From: Paenibacillus sp. FSL R5-0517
GTDB taxonomy: Bacteria > Bacillota > Bacilli > Paenibacillales > Paenibacillaceae
NCBI RefSeq assembly: GCF_037974355.1
Contig: NZ_CP150235.1
Coordinates: 3,968,001 to 4,032,000 of the forward strand
Direction: 5' to 3'
Length of the DNA stretch: 64,000 bases
Both the position numbers and the translations under genes were made by a program. This document shows, piece by piece, positions 44,141 to 53,026 of this stretch (positions are counted from its first letter, which is position 1; each line of letters begins with the position of its first letter). Below the pieces are notes generated by a model. That model was not told the DNA's origin. It saw nothing but the letters and a program-made list of their open reading frames with translations, and made no database searches.

Positions 44141-44989
44141 TTATAACCAGGAACGCATGAGCGCTATATCATCACGGTGCGTTCCATCTTCGCCCGTTTC
44201 TGTCTCGAGCACAACAACCGCCTTTTGGAACTCAGGCGCATTGATCAATGTTTTCAGTGATTCATTTCCGATATATCCCTGTCCGATCCTCGCATGTCTA
44301 TCCTTACACGAACCAGACGCATATTTGGAATCATTAAAATGTACAGCAGCAACATCATCCCAGTATCCGAGCACCCTGCCTTGATCAAGCATCTCTGATT
44401 CGTTGCCTGACGACCACATACCAGAAGCAAAAGCATGACATGTGTCAAAACAAAATGCAATATGCTCTGGATATCGAGACAATTTGCGAATCTGTATCAT
44501 TTCTTCCATTGTCGTGCCCATGGGGCCATGATCACCTGCCTGATTCTCAAGCAGCACCTTCGAATGACCATTCCAATTCTCCAAGGCGGTATCCAGACAA
44601 TGAATGAGATTCTGATAACCCTCCAGCGGATCATTTGTTTTGATATGTCCAAAATGGACCACCGTCCCAACGGAACCGCAAGCATTCGAAATTTCAAGAT
44701 CATTGCGAATAGAAGCTATTGTAGCATGAAACCCCGCCTCTCCACGGGTTATACCCAACGCCGGATTCGTAGGATAGGGTGAATGGGCAATTGAAGCCAG
44801 TCCATGCTGTTCACACCAATCCCTGCACTGCTCAGCATCCTTGAGATCCAGACTTTTCAGACCAAGACTACGCGGGTTCTTCGGAAAATACTGAAACGCC
44901 GTTGCTCCCATCGCATGTGCTCTTTTGGCTGCCTGTAGAAATCCACCTCTCGTGCTGACATGTGCCCCGATTCCGTTGTTAGGCTTCAT
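44141..44989 (-). CDS. nfo: Endonuclease IV (AP endonuclease)
   Basis: The TIM-barrel DNA repair enzyme of 282 residues cleaves at abasic sites. Metal-ligand segments visible in order are GAHVS, IAHSPYP, VVHFGH, LLENQAG, FCFDTCHAF, VHFNDSK and HARIGQGYIG. The frame is open to 45106, but the ATG at 44989 gives the family N-terminus (GIGAHVSTRGG); it overlaps the glycosylase gene by 11 bases. The ribosome binding site is weak, so translation may be coupled. Confidence 0.93.
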   Translation of the reverse strand: MKPNNGIGAHVSTRGGFLQAAKRAHAMGATAFQYFPKNPRSLGLKSLDLKDAEQCRDWCEQHGLASIAHSPYPTNPALGITRGEAGFHATIASIRNDLEISNACGSVGTVVHFGHIKTNDPLEGYQNLIHCLDTALENWNGHSKVLLENQAGDHGPMGTTMEEMIQIRKLSRYPEHIAFCFDTCHAFASGMWSSGNESEMLDQGRVLGYWDDVAAVHFNDSKYASGSCKDRHARIGQGYIGNESLKTLINAPEFQKAVVVLETETGEDGTHRDDIALMRSWL

Positions 44990-45800
44990 GCTGGCATTTC
45001 GGACAGAAGAATGCCTTCTTGCCCGTAATTTCCACTCGTTCAATCGTTCCCCCGCAGCGCGGACAAGTCTCGCCTTCCCGATCGTACACCCGACATTGCT
45101 CGTCAAAGCTTCCTGTCTTCGTATCCCCTTGCATCAGTGGCATTTCCATATATCCACCTTCAGATGCTGCTTCGCGCAACACGGACTGCATCGAATGGAA
45201 CAAACGCTCCGTCAGTTCAGGTGAAGTTGCGATGTTCTGCGTTTTGGAGCTTGGTCTCAGACCTGCAGCGAAAGCAATTTCATCCGAATAACAGTTGCCA
45301 ATCCCTGCAATGATATGCTGGTTAACCAACGTTGTCTTGAGTGTCCCCCGACGACCTTTCAACAGAGAAGCAAAACGTTCCACGTTCATCCGTCGATCCA
45401 AAGGTTCCGGTCCAAGATCGGACATTGCCGCTTCTGTCTCTTTTGAAGTAAGTAGATGTAAATACCCCAAGCGCAGGCCAATAAAGAATAAAATGTGATC
45501 TCCAAACTGGATTTCCACTTGTGTAGAACGATCAGGGCGTTCCTCTTCCGTGCCCCAGAAAATCATACCGCCCAACATGAGGTGCAGCACCAGACGTTTG
45601 CCATTAGCCAGGTGGAAAATCAAATGCTTCGCTCGGCGCTCAACAAATATGATGCGATTGCCTGTAAGTTCATTGATGAACAGATCAGGCTCCGTATTTA
45701 TCGTTTTATCCCGGTTAATTACAACACCTGTAATCGGTAGATCAAGTATTTTCTCGGACAACAAGGTCCGGTAATTTTCCATTTCCGGCAGTTCCGGCAT
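44979..45800 (-). CDS. Formamidopyrimidine-DNA glycosylase homologue
   Basis: The 273-residue Fpg/Nei-family protein starts PELPEMEN (Pro and Glu nucleophile region; canonical Fpg has PELPEVET). Lys in RRAKHL and Asn in GIGNCYSDE are conserved. The C-terminal zinc finger is CPRC...CPKC. The finger's DNA-binding Gly-Arg reads TGKKAFFC, so the usual Arg is Lys. It may be a MutM paralogue with changed lesion preference. Its product creates AP sites for the overlapping nfo gene. Confidence 0.85.
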   Translation of the reverse strand: MPELPEMENYRTLLSEKILDLPITGVVINRDKTINTEPDLFINELTGNRIIFVERRAKHLIFHLANGKRLVLHLMLGGMIFWGTEEERPDRSTQVEIQFGDHILFFIGLRLGYLHLLTSKETEAAMSDLGPEPLDRRMNVERFASLLKGRRGTLKTTLVNQHIIAGIGNCYSDEIAFAAGLRPSSKTQNIATSPELTERLFHSMQSVLREAASEGGYMEMPLMQGDTKTGSFDEQCRVYDREGETCPRCGGTIERVEITGKKAFFCPKCQHEA

Positions 45801-45806
45801 CGTACA

Positions 45807-46616
45807 TTACCCCTTTTTGGAAGTTTGGTCTGTCTCTTGCGACAGCCACTCCATCAATTTATGCAAATCTTCAAACACATGATCAGGTCGAGCCTTGGCT
45901 GCTTGAATGTGTCCATCCATATTTTCCCGTGTTGTCACACCAGTAAGTACCAGCAGCGTCTCACATCCTGCTGCGACTCCAGCTGCGATATCGGTTCGCA
46001 TATTGTCTCCGATCACTGCCACTTCATGAGATGCCAGGTTCAGCCGGCTAATGGCTGACTTCATTATAACACTGGATGGCTTGCCTATGACTGTAGGACG
46101 AACTCCGGTTGCGGCTTCAATTGCTGCTCCAATCGTTCCAGCACCAGGCGTCAGTCCATCATCGGAAGGAAGCTGCAGATCCGGGTTGGTCATGATGAAC
46201 TTTGATCCCGCATTAATCCACCTTAGCGCCTTGGTCAGTTTAGAATAGGAAAATTCACGATCAATCCCCTGTATCACGTAATCAGGTGCATCTTCTGTCA
46301 ACTGTAGTCCTGCTTCTTCTATGGCTTGCAGCAGTCCTGCTTCACCAATACATGCCACTTTTGCACCCGGGGACTCTTCGGCAACATATTCAGCAGCAGC
46401 CACAGCAGAAGTACACACTTGAGACGCATCGGCAGGTATGCCCATCCCGTTCAGATGATCTGCCACACCTTGTGGTGTACGAGAAGAATTATTGGTTACG
46501 AATAAATACGGCTTGCCTAGCTCTTGCAGTGTTCGAATAAGCTGATCGGCTCCTTCGATACGATGTCTGCCATGATAGAGCGTACCATCCAAGTCAATCA
46601 GATAGGCCTTAATCAC
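45807..46616 (-). CDS. HAD-IIA hydrolase, NagD-like
   Basis: The phosphatase of about 269 residues has motif I IDLDGTLYHG at the N-terminus, motif II VTNNSS, GKPSSVIM, and motif IV VIGDNMRTDI. The cap lies between motifs II and III, as in NagD/AraL proteins. The GTG at 46616 is chosen with AAAGGAAG 8 bases upstream. It lies 6 bases before the glycosylase gene and is probably co-transcribed with it. Confidence 0.88.
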   Translation of the reverse strand: MIKAYLIDLDGTLYHGRHRIEGADQLIRTLQELGKPYLFVTNNSSRTPQGVADHLNGMGIPADASQVCTSAVAAAEYVAEESPGAKVACIGEAGLLQAIEEAGLQLTEDAPDYVIQGIDREFSYSKLTKALRWINAGSKFIMTNPDLQLPSDDGLTPGAGTIGAAIEAATGVRPTVIGKPSSVIMKSAISRLNLASHEVAVIGDNMRTDIAAGVAAGCETLLVLTGVTTRENMDGHIQAAKARPDHVFEDLHKLMEWLSQETDQTSKKG

Positions 46617-46666
46617 ACACAGCACTTCCTTTCTTTATTCCATTAACGTTTCATGTCCTTAATCAT

Positions 46667-46852
46667 TTACCTTGAACTTGACCGCGAACCTATGTATTCA
46701 GGCAAAAATAATGGCTTGCTGACATGTGCACGCAACAAGTCGAACCAAATCGAACACCGACGGTTTAACTCGCGCGTCTTCTGTACAAGCTTGTCATTTC
46801 CTGCGCTTTCCCGGAAAATAATTTGAATCATTTCCCTCTTCATATTGCCCAT
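46667..46852 (-). CDS. Possible small protein of about 60 residues (doubtful)
   Basis: The frame is open from 46918, but that ATG lies inside a terminator, so the first usable starts are ATG at 46852 or 46843. The product would be basic and partly amphipathic (IQIIFRESAGND, LVQKTRELNRR). The ribosome binding site is weak. No family is recognised; it may be spurious. Confidence 0.25.
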   Translation of the reverse strand: MGNMKREMIQIIFRESAGNDKLVQKTRELNRRCSIWFDLLRAHVSKPLFLPEYIGSRSSSR

Positions 46853-46876
46853 CCTACACGCTTTCTGACCAGATTG

Positions 46877-46915
46877 CAAAAGGGACCGCGGGAGTTCCTC
46901 TCCCTCAGTCCCGTG
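46877..46915 (-). terminator. Terminator of rnz
   Basis: On minus, two stacked helices gggac/gtccc and gggag/ctccc are followed by TTTTGC, 57 bases past the rnz stop. Confidence 0.8.
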
Positions 46916-46971
46916 CAATTACCCGGTTCATTATATGACGTGTTTAGCCGTGCAATGGATCGCAATCATGG

Positions 46972-47910
46972 TTAAGATTCTTGCTTGCGATGCACGACAG
47001 GAATAAGCTGGTGTTCGTTTGCGAGTCTCGTATTCGGAAATACGGACTGTGCTTCTTCCAAAAGTGGCTGCAGTTGATCCTCGTCCTTATAACGTGAGCT
47101 AAAGTGAGTCATGATCAATTGGCTTACATTGGCTGCTCTAGCCGCTTCCGCCGCTTGTTTTGAAGTACTATGATAGTACTCATGCGCTGTATCGGCCAGA
47201 TCATGCATAAATGTAGCTTCATGGACAAGCACATCTGCATTTACGGATAGAGGCAGTACATTGTCGCATGGACGTGTATCACCCAATATGGTGATTACCA
47301 TGCCGCGTTTTGGCGCGCCCAATACATCTTCTGGACGAAGCGAATCACCGTTATCCAGCGTAATGGTTTCTCCACGTTTCAGCCGGCCGAACAATGGGCC
47401 TGGTTTCAAACCGTATTCCGCCAGTTTGGCCGGGTCAAGGCTTCCTGGACGATCTTTTTCCGTAATTCGGTATCCGTAGCTATCAATCCGATGCTCAAGC
47501 AAAGCGGCTTCCACGATAAAACTGTCATCCTCGAACAGGACGCCGCCCGTATGTTCCACGATATTCAAATCGTAGTTGACCCGTGATTGGCTAAGCTCCA
47601 TGGTTGTACTGATCATTCGTTCCGTACCTGGCGGACCATATACCGTTAATGGTGTAGTGCCACCTTGATAGGCTCTGCTCGAAAGCAGTCCTGGAAGTCC
47701 AAATACATGATCACCATGCAGGTGAGTAATAAATATTTTCTCCAATTTGCTTAGTTTAAGCGGAGAACTTAAAATCTGATGCTGCGTTCCTTCCCCGCAG
47801 TCAAACAACCACAAAGCTCTGCGCTCATCCAACATGCGTAGCCCAATGGAAGTTACATTCCGTTGAAGCGTAGGTACACCAGCATTAGTTCCCAGGAAAT
47901 ATAGTTCCAT
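46972..47910 (-). CDS. rnz: Ribonuclease Z
   Basis: The tRNA 3'-processing endonuclease of 312 residues has a metallo-beta-lactamase fold. It begins ELYFLGTNAG and has the zinc motif THLHGDHVFGLPG (about 62-74), the PPGT and GDTRP elements, and C-terminal THFSSRY. The ATG at 47910 is chosen with GAGGTG 10 bases upstream; an upstream in-frame start adds a non-homologous tail. Confidence 0.95.
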   Translation of the reverse strand: MELYFLGTNAGVPTLQRNVTSIGLRMLDERRALWLFDCGEGTQHQILSSPLKLSKLEKIFITHLHGDHVFGLPGLLSSRAYQGGTTPLTVYGPPGTERMISTTMELSQSRVNYDLNIVEHTGGVLFEDDSFIVEAALLEHRIDSYGYRITEKDRPGSLDPAKLAEYGLKPGPLFGRLKRGETITLDNGDSLRPEDVLGAPKRGMVITILGDTRPCDNVLPLSVNADVLVHEATFMHDLADTAHEYYHSTSKQAAEAARAANVSQLIMTHFSSRYKDEDQLQPLLEEAQSVFPNTRLANEHQLIPVVHRKQES

Positions 47911-47937
47911 TCTGGATCGCACCTCTTTCTGTTGCCA

Positions 47938-47966
47938 GCAAAAAACCTCCGACAATGCGGAGGGCT
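47938..47966 (-). terminator. Terminator of metH
   Basis: On minus, ccctccgc...gcggagg forms a tight hairpin (cctccg/cggagg) followed by six T, 21 bases past the metH stop. Confidence 0.9.
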
Positions 47967-47986
47967 TTGCCTGACACTCAACTGAT

Positions 47987-50900
47987 TTATGCCTTTTCTA
48001 CGTTAAAATACTTGGCTTGCGGATGGCTGAATACCATCGCTGATACGGATGCTTCAGGTTCCATCATGAAACCTTCCGTCAATTCCACACCGATATCCTC
48101 AGGCTGTAACAACTTGAACAGCGGTCCTTGGTCTTCCAAATCCGGACAAGCCGGATATCCAAAGGATACCCTGATCCCCTGATAACGCGCACCGTGTCGT
48201 TGCTTCATCGTCATCTGCGCAGAATCTGGGAATCCCCAGATATCTCTCATCATATGATGCACACGCTCAGCTAATCCCTCTGCTACTTCGAGCGCTACGG
48301 ATTGAAGAGCATGCGAGCGAAGATAATCCCCTTGATCTTTCCACGCCGTGGATAGTTCACGCACACCGTGTCCGGCAGTAACAACCATAAAGCCAACGTA
48401 ATCCATTTGACCGGATTCAACAGGTTTCAGGAAGTCGGACAGGCACAGGAATGGCTCGACCTTTTGACGTGGGAATGTAAATGTATGCAAAATATTGCTC
48501 GTGTCCTTTGGATCATAGATAATGATGCTGTTACCACTGGACTGAGCCGGGAAGAAACGATACATGGCATGCGCCTGTATAATCCCGTCACGAACAGCCT
48601 CTTGCATGATATCATCCACCACTGCTTTCAGGTCGGTAGCCTTTTTGTCACCTGAAGCAAGCAGTTGTTCAACTGAACCGCGCAACCCTAAATGGTGTCC
48701 AAGCAGCATCTGCATGTTCACGTATGGCAGAATATGTGATAACGGATAGTTGCGCATCGTATGTCGCTCCAGATCCGGCGGTACAAGAACCGGATGATCT
48801 ACAGCAATATCCGAACGCTCCACTCGTGTAAGCTCTGGAAGGGCCTGAGCAGCTACAGCACCTGAAGCATCCGCTTCTTTCTCCGCATCCATCTCCAATT
48901 GCATGGCTTCACGTGTAACGGGATTCATCAATTTGTTCGCCAGATCCAGACCATCCATCGCGTCTTTGGCATATACAACCATTCCATCATACTCAGGTCG
49001 GATACGGTTTTTAGTGAATTTACGAGTTAGCGCCGCTCCGCCAACCATAATAGGTACATCAATCCCTGCTGTTCGCAAATCCTGAGCGGTAAGAATCATC
49101 TGCTGGGCCGATTTTACCAATAACCCCGAGAGGCCGATTGCATCGACTTTCTCTTCTCGGTAAGCCTCGATAATACGTTCTGGTGGTACTTTTATACCCA
49201 AATTAATGATCTGGTAACCGTTGTTGGACAGGATGATCTCTACCAGGTTCTTCCCGATGTCATGCACATCACCCTTAACCGTGGCCAGAATGATCTTACC
49301 TTTAACCGAAGTCTCGTTCTTCTCCATGAATTGCTCCAGATATGCTACAGAAGCCTTCATAACCTCCGCACTCTGCAACACCTCGGCTACAATCAACTCA
49401 TTGTTGTTAAAGAGACGACCTACTTCCTCCATCCCCCGCATAAGTGGACCATTAATCACTTGAAGTGCTGTGTATTTGGCAAGTGCCTGTTCGAGATCTG
49501 GCAGTAATCCTTCTTTGCTTCCTTCAACAACATATGAAGCGAGACGCTCTTCTAATGAAAGGTTCGAGATTTTTTCCTTCTTCTCCACCTTCTTGTTACG
49601 GAATGCCGCTACGAATGCCGCCAGTGTATCATCATTCGTGTTATATAAAAGCTCTTCCGAGAGCCTGCGTTCTTCTTCAGGAATGGATGCATAACGCTCC
49701 AGTTTCTCTGTGTTCACGATGGCATAATCGAGACCTGCTTTGGTACATTCATACAAAAATACAGAGTTCAGCACTTCACGGCCTGCCTCAGGCAGTCCGA
49801 ATGAAATGTTACTGATCCCAAGTATCGTATGACATTCAGGCATCGCTTCTTTGATCACTCTTATACCTTCAATGGTTTCTTTGGCTGAACCGATGTACTG
49901 TTCATCTCCCGTACCTACCGGGAACACCAATGTATCGAAAATAAGGTCTTCTGGTTTGAGTCCATATTTGTTCACCAGCAGATCATAAGAACGCTTGGCT
50001 ACGTCGAGCTTGTCTTCCCGACTAATCGCCTGACCCCGCTCATCAATCGTTCCGACAACAACCGCACCACCATATTTATGAAGCAACGGCGTGATCAGCT
50101 CAAATTTCTCTTCGCCATCCTCAAGGTTAATGGAGTTAATTATCGCTTTACCTTGCGAGTACTGAAGAGCCAAATCAATGACTGAAGCATCTGTCGTATC
50201 GATCATGAGAGGAACCTTTACTTTTTTCACAACCAATTCAAGGAACTTCACCATATCTTCTGACTCTTCACGGTCTGGATCTTGTACACACACATCGACA
50301 ATGTGCGCTCCATTTTTCACTTGAGCACGGGCAATTTCCGAAGCTTCTTCATATTTTCCTTCGACAATGAGTCGTTTGAATTTCCGTGATCCCAGCACAT
50401 TCGTACGTTCACCGACCATGTAGGGACGATTGTCCTGTTCGATATAGATTGGTTCTATACCAGACAATGCCGGTGGATGTGTTCCGTTCATTTCTCTTGG
50501 GGGGTACTGGGCAAGCGTATCACGCATAGCCCGAATATGTGCAGGGGTTGTCCCGCAACATCCACCAGCGATATTCAACCAGCCCTGTTCCGCAAATGCA
50601 CCTATCTTCTGAGCGAGTGAGTCTGGTGACTCATGATAATTACCGTTCTCATCCGGGAGACCCGCGTTCGGGTAACAACTAACCGCAACCGATGCCATTC
50701 CGGAAAGCGAACGAATGTGATCACGCATGAATTCCGGACCCGTAGCGCAGTTTAGTCCTACCGAAATTGGGTTAAGGTGTTCTAAGGATATATAAAAGGA
50801 TTCGATGTTCTGGCCCGCAAGGGTCGTTCCCATCGGTTCGATCGTTCCTGAGATCATCAGGGGCAGTGTAACACCGCTCTGTTCGAAGGCCTGCTGAATT

Positions 50901-51436
50901 CCGATGCTACCTGCTTTTACATTGAGGGTATCCTGTGAGGTTTCAAGCAGTAGCGCATCAACGCCTCCCTCTATTAAAGCAAGCGCTTGCTCCAAATAAC
51001 TGTCGATAAGTTCTTGGAACGTTACTCCCCCAGTTACAGACAGTGTTTTGGTTGTTGGTCCCATCGCACCTACCACATAACGTGGAGATTCCGGTGTAGA
51101 GAAACGATCAACCGCAGCTTTCGCAATTCTGGCTGCTTCCAGGTTGATTTCGCGTGCCCGATCCTGAATATCGTATTCAGCAAGCACGACCGATGTCGCA
51201 CCAAATGTATTGGTTTCAATTAAATCGGCGCCAGCCTCCAGATATTCTTCATGAATGCGCTGGATCAGCTCTGGACGAGTAAGCACTAACATTTCATTAC
51301 ATCCATCCAGATCTTCGCCGCCAAAATCTTCGCCAGTCAGATCAACTTGTTGAATCATGGTCCCCATCGCACCGTCGAGGATTAATATTCGTTGTTTTAA
51401 TGCATCGTGTAGACTAATCTTATCCAATATCTTCAC
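47987..51436 (-). CDS. metH: Cobalamin-dependent methionine synthase
   Basis: The 1149-residue enzyme methylates homocysteine using methyl-THF through cobalamin. Domains in order: homocysteine/zinc barrel (1-320; zinc ligands Cys230, Cys293, Cys294 in GGCCGTT), pterin-binding barrel (about 340-600), cobalamin cap and binding domains (about 630-880; cobalt-ligand histidine in DVHDIGKN), and the reactivation domain (about 900-1149). It is full length. No SAM or cobalamin riboswitch is visible in the short upstream region. Confidence 0.97.
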   Translation of the reverse strand: MKILDKISLHDALKQRILILDGAMGTMIQQVDLTGEDFGGEDLDGCNEMLVLTRPELIQRIHEEYLEAGADLIETNTFGATSVVLAEYDIQDRAREINLEAARIAKAAVDRFSTPESPRYVVGAMGPTTKTLSVTGGVTFQELIDSYLEQALALIEGGVDALLLETSQDTLNVKAGSIGIQQAFEQSGVTLPLMISGTIEPMGTTLAGQNIESFYISLEHLNPISVGLNCATGPEFMRDHIRSLSGMASVAVSCYPNAGLPDENGNYHESPDSLAQKIGAFAEQGWLNIAGGCCGTTPAHIRAMRDTLAQYPPREMNGTHPPALSGIEPIYIEQDNRPYMVGERTNVLGSRKFKRLIVEGKYEEASEIARAQVKNGAHIVDVCVQDPDREESEDMVKFLELVVKKVKVPLMIDTTDASVIDLALQYSQGKAIINSINLEDGEEKFELITPLLHKYGGAVVVGTIDERGQAISREDKLDVAKRSYDLLVNKYGLKPEDLIFDTLVFPVGTGDEQYIGSAKETIEGIRVIKEAMPECHTILGISNISFGLPEAGREVLNSVFLYECTKAGLDYAIVNTEKLERYASIPEEERRLSEELLYNTNDDTLAAFVAAFRNKKVEKKEKISNLSLEERLASYVVEGSKEGLLPDLEQALAKYTALQVINGPLMRGMEEVGRLFNNNELIVAEVLQSAEVMKASVAYLEQFMEKNETSVKGKIILATVKGDVHDIGKNLVEIILSNNGYQIINLGIKVPPERIIEAYREEKVDAIGLSGLLVKSAQQMILTAQDLRTAGIDVPIMVGGAALTRKFTKNRIRPEYDGMVVYAKDAMDGLDLANKLMNPVTREAMQLEMDAEKEADASGAVAAQALPELTRVERSDIAVDHPVLVPPDLERHTMRNYPLSHILPYVNMQMLLGHHLGLRGSVEQLLASGDKKATDLKAVVDDIMQEAVRDGIIQAHAMYRFFPAQSSGNSIIIYDPKDTSNILHTFTFPRQKVEPFLCLSDFLKPVESGQMDYVGFMVVTAGHGVRELSTAWKDQGDYLRSHALQSVALEVAEGLAERVHHMMRDIWGFPDSAQMTMKQRHGARYQGIRVSFGYPACPDLEDQGPLFKLLQPEDIGVELTEGFMMEPEASVSAMVFSHPQAKYFNVEKA

Positions 51437-51607
51437 CCCCGCAAAACGTTAAATCTTAGTTTAACAGAAACTAACTTAATGTGAAAGATCGGGTTTTCTC
51501 GCGAAAGATGGCGGGTTTACACGAATTATGAACGGAATTTGAGAATCGACAAAAACAGAGGTATCCGATATAATTCAATTAAACCAAGTGGAAAAGAGGG
51601 AAAGAAC

Positions 51608-52153
51608 ATGGCTGAAATTGTTATCCGAAATACGAACGAACGCATCACTGGTGACGAAAATGTTCGAAATTTCTTAAACAAATACGAAGTATTATATGAG
51701 AAGTGGGACGCATCCAAACTGAACACTGATCTGCAAAATAACTTTGGATTAACGGATGAACAGAAAACCGAAGTTTTGGAAACTTACGACTATGAGATCA
51801 GAGATTTGGCTGCACGTCGCGGGTACCAAATCTGGGATGTGATCACACTGTCCGAGCAAACACCAGATATCGAAGAAAAGCTGGCCAATTTCGAAGAGAT
51901 CCACACCCACGCTGAAGATGAGATCCGTGCGATTGTCGCTGGTAAAGGAATCTTTGTTATCAAAGCTACTGATGATGTAGGTTACTTTAATGTAGAACTG
52001 TCTCCTGGAGACGTCATTTCTGTACCCGAGAATACACCGCACTTCTTCACCTTAATGGAGAACAAACAAATTATCGCTGTACGTCTGTTCATCGAAAAAG
52101 ATGGCTGGATTGCAGATCCATACCCTGATCCTACATTTATCAAGAACGCCTGA
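51608..52153 (+). CDS. mtnD: Acireductone dioxygenase
   Basis: The 181-residue cupin enzyme of the methionine salvage pathway oxidises acireductone to 2-keto-4-methylthiobutyrate and formate. Metal ligands are in EIHTHAEDEIR (two His and a Glu, about 99-105) and ENTPHFF (His). The ATG at 51608 has AGAGGGAAAG upstream; the frame is open to 51539. It is the only salvage gene here and is divergent from metH, a thematic neighbour. Confidence 0.92.
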   Translation: MAEIVIRNTNERITGDENVRNFLNKYEVLYEKWDASKLNTDLQNNFGLTDEQKTEVLETYDYEIRDLAARRGYQIWDVITLSEQTPDIEEKLANFEEIHTHAEDEIRAIVAGKGIFVIKATDDVGYFNVELSPGDVISVPENTPHFFTLMENKQIIAVRLFIEKDGWIADPYPDPTFIKNA

Positions 52154-52178
52154 CACTCTCGTGTTATAACTTGCTTAA

Positions 52179-52212
52179 CCAAAACCCCTGTTCAATTGAA
52201 CAGGGGTTTTCG
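52179..52212 (+). terminator. Terminator of mtnD
   Basis: A 13-bp perfect stem, aaaacccctgttc/gaacaggggtttt, with loop AATT. Being symmetrical with A- and T-runs it may also end the minus-strand GntR gene. Confidence 0.9.
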
Positions 52213-52249
52213 CATATGCATATGGAGAGTATTATACATCATCCGTGCA

Positions 52250-52924
52250 TTATATAAAATAATGCGGGTATTTCGCTTTTATCGATTCTTGTTCAATCAC
52301 AACCAGTCTGAGATGAGCTTCCATCACCTGAACAGCCTGTTCTGTTTTACGCTCTGTGATAAGCCGATATATATCTTTGTGTTGGGAGATAATAACCTCC
52401 AGGTTGGAGTCCTCCGCTAGACGTAACAAACGCAACCGATTAAACGGAATATTCAGTTGTTGCAACATTTTCCATGTTCTTAGCTTACCCGTGCCCTGGA
52501 ACAAAATCTGATGAAACTCTTCATCCAGCTCAAAAAGACGATAGAAATTGTTTTTTCCTATACAAACTTCCTGCATCGCAATGTTGGTTTCAAGTCGAAA
52601 TCGGAATTCTTCAGGAAAAGAAACACATGCCAAAGTCACGATTTCCTTCTCCATCTTTTCCCTCGTAAACCTGCCTTCTTCCACATGCTCCAGATTAATA
52701 TGAGAGACGATCGTTCCACTCTGGGGAATAATGTCCAGCAGTTCTTCTTCTGCAAGCTTCATGAATGCTTCTCGCACGGGGGTTCTGCTCACTTGCAATT
52801 CATCTGCAATCTCTTTCTCTGAAATCTTGGTACCCGGCTTAAGTTCCAGATGCAGAATTCGTTCCTTTAACAAATTATATGAATATGCCCGGGTCGAGCC
52901 TCTGATTTTTTGATTAATTGACAT
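52250..52924 (-). CDS. GntR-family transcriptional regulator (FadR/FCD type)
   Basis: The 224-residue protein has an N-terminal winged helix (about 10-75; GTKISEKEIADELQVSRTPVRE and a following LLDIIPQSGTIV wing) and an all-helical FCD-like effector domain (about 90-215). It lies downstream of the sugar ABC genes on the same strand and probably regulates them (inference from context). A 15-bp inverted repeat separates it from the binding-protein gene. Confidence 0.9.
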   Translation of the reverse strand: MSINQKIRGSTRAYSYNLLKERILHLELKPGTKISEKEIADELQVSRTPVREAFMKLAEEELLDIIPQSGTIVSHINLEHVEEGRFTREKMEKEIVTLACVSFPEEFRFRLETNIAMQEVCIGKNNFYRLFELDEEFHQILFQGTGKLRTWKMLQQLNIPFNRLRLLRLAEDSNLEVIISQHKDIYRLITERKTEQAVQVMEAHLRLVVIEQESIKAKYPHYFI

Positions 52925-52967
52925 GCCTTGACCTCTTTCTCTCAGCCGTATTCATTCATATTAGCAC

Positions 52968-53009
52968 AAATTACCGTTCCACTTAAATATCGGTGTGAAA
53001 CGGTAATTT
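52968..53009 (-). promoter_or_regulatory. 15-bp inverted repeat between binding-protein and GntR genes
   Basis: AAATTACCGTTCCAC (52968-52982) faces GTGAAACGGTAATTT (52995-53009), one mismatch. It lies 17 bases after the binding-protein stop. It may be a weak terminator (only TTTG follows) or an operator for the GntR protein. Confidence 0.5.
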
Positions 53010-53026
53010 GGCCAACATCAACTATG

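Noticed and set aside
47987..51540. SAM or cobalamin riboswitch upstream of metH
   Set aside because: The region between metH and mtnD is only about 170 bases and shows none of the conserved boxes.
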